Source: Halorussus amylolyticus (GTDB taxonomy: Archaea; Halobacteriota; Halobacteria; Halobacteriales; Haladaptataceae). From it: a stretch of DNA of 64,000 nucleotides. The DNA lies in the NCBI RefSeq assembly GCF_004143485.2, contig NZ_ML974132.1, forward strand, positions 62,001 through 126,000, given 5' to 3'. The notes under the pieces are model-generated. The model made no database searches, was not told the origin of the DNA, and saw nothing but the letters and a program-made list of their open reading frames with translations. This document shows, piece by piece, positions 59,905 through 64,000 of this stretch. The position numbers were made by a program, and so were the translations under genes. How positions within the stretch are numbered: position 1 is the stretch's first letter; each line of letters begins with the position of its first letter.

Positions 59905-62900
59905 GTGTACTCCGACTCGTCTCGAAAATTCTCCATCATCTTTCTCGCGGCCTGTCTCTTGGCTTCGACCGGATTTGCGGCGAGTAGCTCGACGGCGGCC
60001 ATCACGTACGTCGAATCGGACGTGACGGGCGACACGACGTGGTCGCCCGACGACGGGCCGTACCGAATCGCGGAGGACATCACGATTCGGGAGGGCGCGA
60101 CGCTCGAAATCGAACCCGGCACGAGGGTGCAGCCCGCCGAAGACATCACGATTACCGTCGAGGGGAATCTCACCGCCGCCGGGACGGCCGACGAGCCGAT
60201 TCGGTTCGCGACGCCGCCCCAGACCCCGAGCGACATCCGGTGGGGGACGATTCGGTACGACGGAACGCCGGACTCGAAGCTCTCGCTGTCTCACGTCGCG
60301 ATAGAGCGGGCGACGAACGGCGTCACCGTCACGAGCGACGACGGGGCCGTGGACATCGCTTCGACGGAGATTCGCTCGATTTCGGAAAACGGAATCGAGG
60401 TGACCGAGACGACCTCGCCGCCGAAACTCTCGATAGCCGAGTCGGCGTTCTCGAACGTCGGCGGGCGCGGGGTCGCCGTCGCGCCGGGCACGGGTGCGGT
60501 GGCGGACTCGAAGATTACGCCGAACTCGTCGTGGCTCGGCGGCCCGGCGGTCCACGACGTCGAACTGTCGGTCCACGCTCGCACGACGACGGAGACGCTG
60601 GAGTTCGCGTATCACGGTCACGGCGATGTCGAGTCGGTCGATGCGGACTCGATTCGACGGGTCGGCATCGACACCGACGACGACGGGCGCATCGACCGAA
60701 ACGTCACGACCCACGTGACCGGCGTCGGCCATCCGCGGTCGAACGCGTTCGCGATCGCGCTGAACCGCTCGCTGACCGTCCCGGCAGGTGCGTCGCTCGT
60801 CGCGACCTACGACAACGTGAGCAATCCGCGAACGTACGGGTCGTACCCGGTCACTGTCAGTCTGCGGGAAAACGGCGTCGAACAGATTTCCGAGACCACC
60901 CTGCCGCTCGACATTCGGAGCGACGGCGAGTCTCGGAGTGCGAGCGACTCCGAGCGCAGTCGCGCCTCGCGCTTCGAAATCGTGGACTCGACGTTTCGGG
61001 ACATCGACGACCAGGGCGTGTTCGTCGCGGGCGACGTCGCGCACAACTTCGCGGTCGAGAACAACACGATTGCGGACACTCGCGGAACCGGGATTACGAT
61101 TCGCGGCGAGCGCGTCCACTCCGGGACCGTGGACCGAAACCGCCTCTCGCGGTTCGGGAGCGGGGCAGACGGCGTTCGAATCGCCGCCCAGCGAGTCGCG
61201 GACTTCGACGTCCGCGAGAACCGAGTCGCGAACGCCGACGCTGGCGTCGGCGTCTACACGCGAAACGACGACGTTCGCGGGCTACGCGTCGATTCGAACG
61301 CGGTTCGGGACAGCACGACCGGACTCCGGATTCGCCACAGCGACACCTCCTTCATCGACAGGCTAGAACTCACCGTCGCGAACAATCGGTTCTCGAACAA
61401 CGCCGAACACGGCGTCTCCGCGGCCGTTGACAACGCGCGGGTCACCGGTCTCGACTTCCGAAACAACACGCTCGCCGAGAACGGACGCACCGGAGTCCAC
61501 CTCGACGCCGGACGGGTGGCTCACTCGGCGCTGACGAACAACACGATTCGGGCGAACGCGCAGGCAGGCGTCGAAATCGAGAGCAGACAGATTCGCCACC
61601 TCCGAATCGACGACAACGAGGTGGCCGACAACCGCGGACAGGGCGTGTCGATGCAAACGAGCCTCCTCGTCCACGAGGTCTCGCTCGAAGCGAATCGAGT
61701 CCTCGACAACGCCGGTGTCGGTCTCGACCTCGACAATCAGTTGACCCACGCTGGCACGCTCAGCCTGTCGCGAAACGTTGTTGCGGCGAACGCGTACGGT
61801 ATCCGGGTCGCGGGCTCGGTCAACACGCAGGTCAGAAACAACTCGGTCGTCTACAACACCTACGGCTTCGGCGCGCCGAACAGATTCGGTGGCTACGACA
61901 CGGGTACCGGAATCATCGTCGAAGAAGGCGCTGCGGGCGCAATCTTCCGGCGAGGCGAGGTGGACGAGGAACTCAGCGAACTCCTTGACGACCCGACCGT
62001 CGAGACTCGCTTCCGGCCGCAGGCCGGAAGCGAGTACACGGTCGTCCTCAGACCCGACGCCCCGAGCAAAGTCTGGCAGACCGACGAGAGCGCACTGACG
62101 GTCCGGGAGGTGTCCCAAGACCTCCCGACCGGAATCACGCTTCCGAAGGACGACGACCGCGGAGTGGGCTTCGTCGTTCGCGACAACGACGTGTACGGCC
62201 ACAATCGCGGGCTGGTCGTGAACGTGGGCACGCTCGTGGACGCGAACACGAGCACGCGCCTGCTGGTCAACACGACCCAGACCGTCCGCGCCGAGCACAA
62301 CTACTGGGGGGCGTCCGACGGGCCGACCCACTCCTCGCTCCACCCCGAGGGGACCGGCGACCGAATCGTGACCCGACAGGGCTGGGTCGATTTCCTGCCG
62401 TCGGCCGAATCCCACGTCCGAACGCGGTACGAGCGCCCGACCGCGAACCTCACGGCGTCCCCGAGCAGTCCGGCGACCGGAGACGAAGTCACGATTTCCG
62501 GGCGGGGGTCGTCCGCGCCGAACGGCGCGATTTCGAACTACCGATTCGCGACGAATCGCTCGGTCCGGACCACCGCGGACTCGGACATCGCGGTGTCGTT
62601 CGAGGAACCCGGAGACCACACCGTCCGCCTGTCCGTCGAGGACGAACTGGGAATCGAGAGCGACCGGTCCGCGGCGAAGACGATTTCCGTCCGGCAGCGA
62701 GAGAACGAGACCGACAGCACCGACACGACGTCGGCGACGACCTCGTCCGCGAACGAATCGGAGACGACGACCCGCGTCTCGACCCAGAACGCGGGCTTCC
62801 CCCTGTCTCAGCACCCGATTTTCACCTCTATCGGGGGCCTGCTCGGGGGGGTGCTCTACGGCGTCGGACTCGCGCTCGGCGGCTACGGGACGGTCCAGAC

Positions 62901-63087
62901 GTTCCGTTCGACTCCGGTCACCGTCGATGGCCTCACGGTCAACGGCTTCGCCGGGTTCGGCGTCCTCACGTGGGTCGTGTTCGGCCTCCTCGGCACCGAC
63001 GGCCTGCTCGGAGTCGGCGTGCGCGGCGGCCTCCTCTGGGTCGGTCTCGTGGCGCTCCTGTGGGTTCTCACGGTCCTCCGAAACTGA
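59905..63087 (+). CDS. secreted right-handed beta-helix surface protein with PKD domain and C-terminal membrane anchor
   Basis: A 1060-aa exported protein. A Sec signal peptide (RKFSIIFLAACLLASTGFA) leads to a long right-handed parallel beta-helix (about 35-830) of NosD/CASH type: repeated strands such as NRVANADAGVGVYTRNDDV and NNTIRANAQAGVEIESRQIR. Near 760-830 are an asparagine ladder and EHNYWGASDGPTHSSLHPEG, a common repeat ending. A PKD-like domain (844-930: NLTASPSSPATGDEVTISGR, PGDHTVRLSVED) and a Thr/Ser-rich linker precede three hydrophobic helices (970-1060). It probably displays the helix outside for adhesion or polysaccharide handling. GTG start from promoter spacing. Confidence 0.88.
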   Translation: MYSDSSRKFSIIFLAACLLASTGFAASSSTAAITYVESDVTGDTTWSPDDGPYRIAEDITIREGATLEIEPGTRVQPAEDITITVEGNLTAAGTADEPIRFATPPQTPSDIRWGTIRYDGTPDSKLSLSHVAIERATNGVTVTSDDGAVDIASTEIRSISENGIEVTETTSPPKLSIAESAFSNVGGRGVAVAPGTGAVADSKITPNSSWLGGPAVHDVELSVHARTTTETLEFAYHGHGDVESVDADSIRRVGIDTDDDGRIDRNVTTHVTGVGHPRSNAFAIALNRSLTVPAGASLVATYDNVSNPRTYGSYPVTVSLRENGVEQISETTLPLDIRSDGESRSASDSERSRASRFEIVDSTFRDIDDQGVFVAGDVAHNFAVENNTIADTRGTGITIRGERVHSGTVDRNRLSRFGSGADGVRIAAQRVADFDVRENRVANADAGVGVYTRNDDVRGLRVDSNAVRDSTTGLRIRHSDTSFIDRLELTVANNRFSNNAEHGVSAAVDNARVTGLDFRNNTLAENGRTGVHLDAGRVAHSALTNNTIRANAQAGVEIESRQIRHLRIDDNEVADNRGQGVSMQTSLLVHEVSLEANRVLDNAGVGLDLDNQLTHAGTLSLSRNVVAANAYGIRVAGSVNTQVRNNSVVYNTYGFGAPNRFGGYDTGTGIIVEEGAAGAIFRRGEVDEELSELLDDPTVETRFRPQAGSEYTVVLRPDAPSKVWQTDESALTVREVSQDLPTGITLPKDDDRGVGFVVRDNDVYGHNRGLVVNVGTLVDANTSTRLLVNTTQTVRAEHNYWGASDGPTHSSLHPEGTGDRIVTRQGWVDFLPSAESHVRTRYERPTANLTASPSSPATGDEVTISGRGSSAPNGAISNYRFATNRSVRTTADSDIAVSFEEPGDHTVRLSVEDELGIESDRSAAKTISVRQRENETDSTDTTSATTSSANESETTTRVSTQNAGFPLSQHPIFTSIGGLLGGVLYGVGLALGGYGTVQTFRSTPVTVDGLTVNGFAGFGVLTWVVFGLLGTDGLLGVGVRGGLLWVGLVALLWVLTVLRN

Positions 63088-63187
63088 GCCATCGGCGGGC
63101 GGCGGTCGCCGGTCCGAATCCGACTTTTCTCGACGCGCTCGTCGCGTATCGTCAGAAATTATGTACGGCGAAGTGAACAGTTTCGCG

Positions 63188-64000
63188 ATGGTCCCCTCCA
63201 GACGCCGATTTCTCGAATCGCTCGGGGTCGGGCTCGCCGGTCCGTCCGTCGCCGGGTCGCTCGGCGGCGCGTCCGTCGCGGGTGTCGCCGCCGACGGCGC
63301 GGAGTCCGGTCCCGACTCCGCGACCGATTGGCCGATGGCTCGCTACGACCCCGCCGGTACCGGCCACCACCCCGACGCGTCGGGTCCGAAAGACGACGTT
63401 CGGGTCGCGTGGGCGCACGACGCGACCGATTGGTTCCTCGGCACGACTCCGCCGATTCGCCGGGGAGAGACGATACTCGCCGCCGGACACGGACTGCTCG
63501 CGCTCGACGCCGAGACCGGTGCGCGGCGGTTCGGCCACCGCGGCCCCTACCGGTCGAGTCCCGCGCGCGCCAGCACGTCGATTTACGACACCGACACGCT
63601 CGCGGTGACCGCGCCCTCCGGCGTCTTCGGCCTGAACGCCGAGGGCGGATTCGAGGTCCCCCTGCTGAATCGGTCGGTCGGCGCGGAGCGATGGGCGGGT
63701 CCCGAATCGCCCGGCGGCGGGTTCTTCGGCCCGCCGGACCCCGCGACCCCGGTCGCCGCTGACGGGACGATTTACACTGTGATTCCCGGAACGAACTCGC
63801 TCGGGGCGCTCGACCCGGACGACGGCCGCGTCCGGTGGCGAACGACGCACCACGAGGACGACCCCGTGAGCGCGGAGTTCAACAGACCCGCCGTGAAGGA
63901 CGGACTCGTCTTCCTCACGAACTGGCCCGGACAGGCGGCCGCCTATCGGGCCGACACGGGCGAGCGTCACTGGCGACGCGACCTCGGCGAGCAGACGTTA
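63188..64000 (+). CDS. Tat-exported PQQ-type beta-propeller protein (3' end missing)
   Basis: Reads from ATG 63188 to the right edge without a stop, so the C-terminus is outside. The N-terminus MVPSRRRFLESLGVGLAG is a Tat signal, and the mature part starts after ASVAGVAADG. It has PQQ-like blade repeats: PMARYDPAGTGHHPDASGPK, LLALDAETGARRFGHRGPY and LGALDPDDGRVRWRTTHHED (the last is the typical W-R-x-x blade). An in-frame ATG at 63161 exists, but AAATTATG at 63156-63163 is a better-placed box A for 63188. Transcribed in the same direction as the beta-helix gene, 100 nt after it. Confidence 0.83.
   Translation, partial: MVPSRRRFLESLGVGLAGPSVAGSLGGASVAGVAADGAESGPDSATDWPMARYDPAGTGHHPDASGPKDDVRVAWAHDATDWFLGTTPPIRRGETILAAGHGLLALDAETGARRFGHRGPYRSSPARASTSIYDTDTLAVTAPSGVFGLNAEGGFEVPLLNRSVGAERWAGPESPGGGFFGPPDPATPVAADGTIYTVIPGTNSLGALDPDDGRVRWRTTHHEDDPVSAEFNRPAVKDGLVFLTNWPGQAAAYRADTGERHWRRDLGEQTL

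Noticed and set aside
63152-63970. minus-strand gene of 272 aa at the right end
   Set aside because: Antisense to a + frame with Tat signal and PQQ blade repeats that reads to the window edge.

Overview
The window is a piece of a haloarchaeal (class Halobacteria) chromosome. The evidence is high GC (about 60-67% by eye), very acidic predicted proteins, leaderless genes with an archaeal box A (TATA) about 25-30 nt before the start codon, an archaeal proteasome alpha subunit, three archaeal RNase P proteins, the S10-spc ribosomal cluster in archaeal order with eS4, eL32 and eL19, a Bat-type HTH-10 sensor-regulator and Tat signal peptides. The genus cannot be fixed from the sequence alone.

Layout. 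1-5.0 kb: end of a DppC-type ABC permease, a BKACE-family (DUF849) lyase, a GNAT acetyltransferase, and an HxlR regulator divergent from a VOC dioxygenase plus alpha/beta hydrolase, which resembles bacterial quinone-stress modules. 5.1-9.6 kb: small haloarchaeal proteins and the rnp3-methyltransferase-rnp2-psmA cluster, interrupted by an oppositely oriented small gene. 9.6-16.2 kb: small membrane and zinc-ribbon proteins, a 28-nt G tract, mutY, an M29 aminopeptidase, a secreted serpin, and a glutamate dehydrogenase with a rubrerythrin-like partner. 16.3-26.7 kb: a 991-aa PAS/GAF/HTH-10 regulator with a degenerate receiver domain, FMN reductase, thymidine kinase, Yip1 protein, amphi-Trp protein, PadR regulator, AI-2E family transporter, MgtC/DUF4010 protein and a class III aminotransferase. 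27-31 kb: beta-RFAP synthase with a glycosyltransferase, then ilvD with a tandemly duplicated 3' end. 31.3-36.4 kb: a methyltransferase, a second BKACE enzyme, a polysaccharide-deacetylase/imidase-like protein, a FAH-family protein and small genes.

36.5-38.8 kb is a compositionally distinct, AT-richer island. It holds three tandem winged-helix (phage phiH1-repressor-like) genes behind a 22-bp perfect palindrome, a DUF6414-like protein, degenerate gene remnants that include a 51-bp inverted copy of the Yip1 gene 17 kb away, and a tRNA-Pro(GGG). 38.9-46.8 kb: an AstE/AspA-like deacylase, a membrane protein with an Mrr-like domain, a GTPBP1-like GTPase, a HAD hydrolase, two minisatellites, methenyl-H4MPT cyclohydrolase, a thiamine-binding protein and tRNA-Gly(GCC). 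46.96-59.8 kb: a SPOUT methyltransferase and 23 further translation genes (22 ribosomal proteins and RNase P p29), from uL3 to uL15. secY does not follow uL15. Instead a terminator and a new promoter lead into a 1060-aa surface beta-helix protein and a Tat-exported PQQ-type beta-propeller protein that runs off the right edge.

A recurring feature is a set of unrelated perfect GC-rich inverted repeats (12-21 bp arms) between genes. Several abut the box A of the downstream gene. All functional assignments come from reading the translated sequence; no database search was run.
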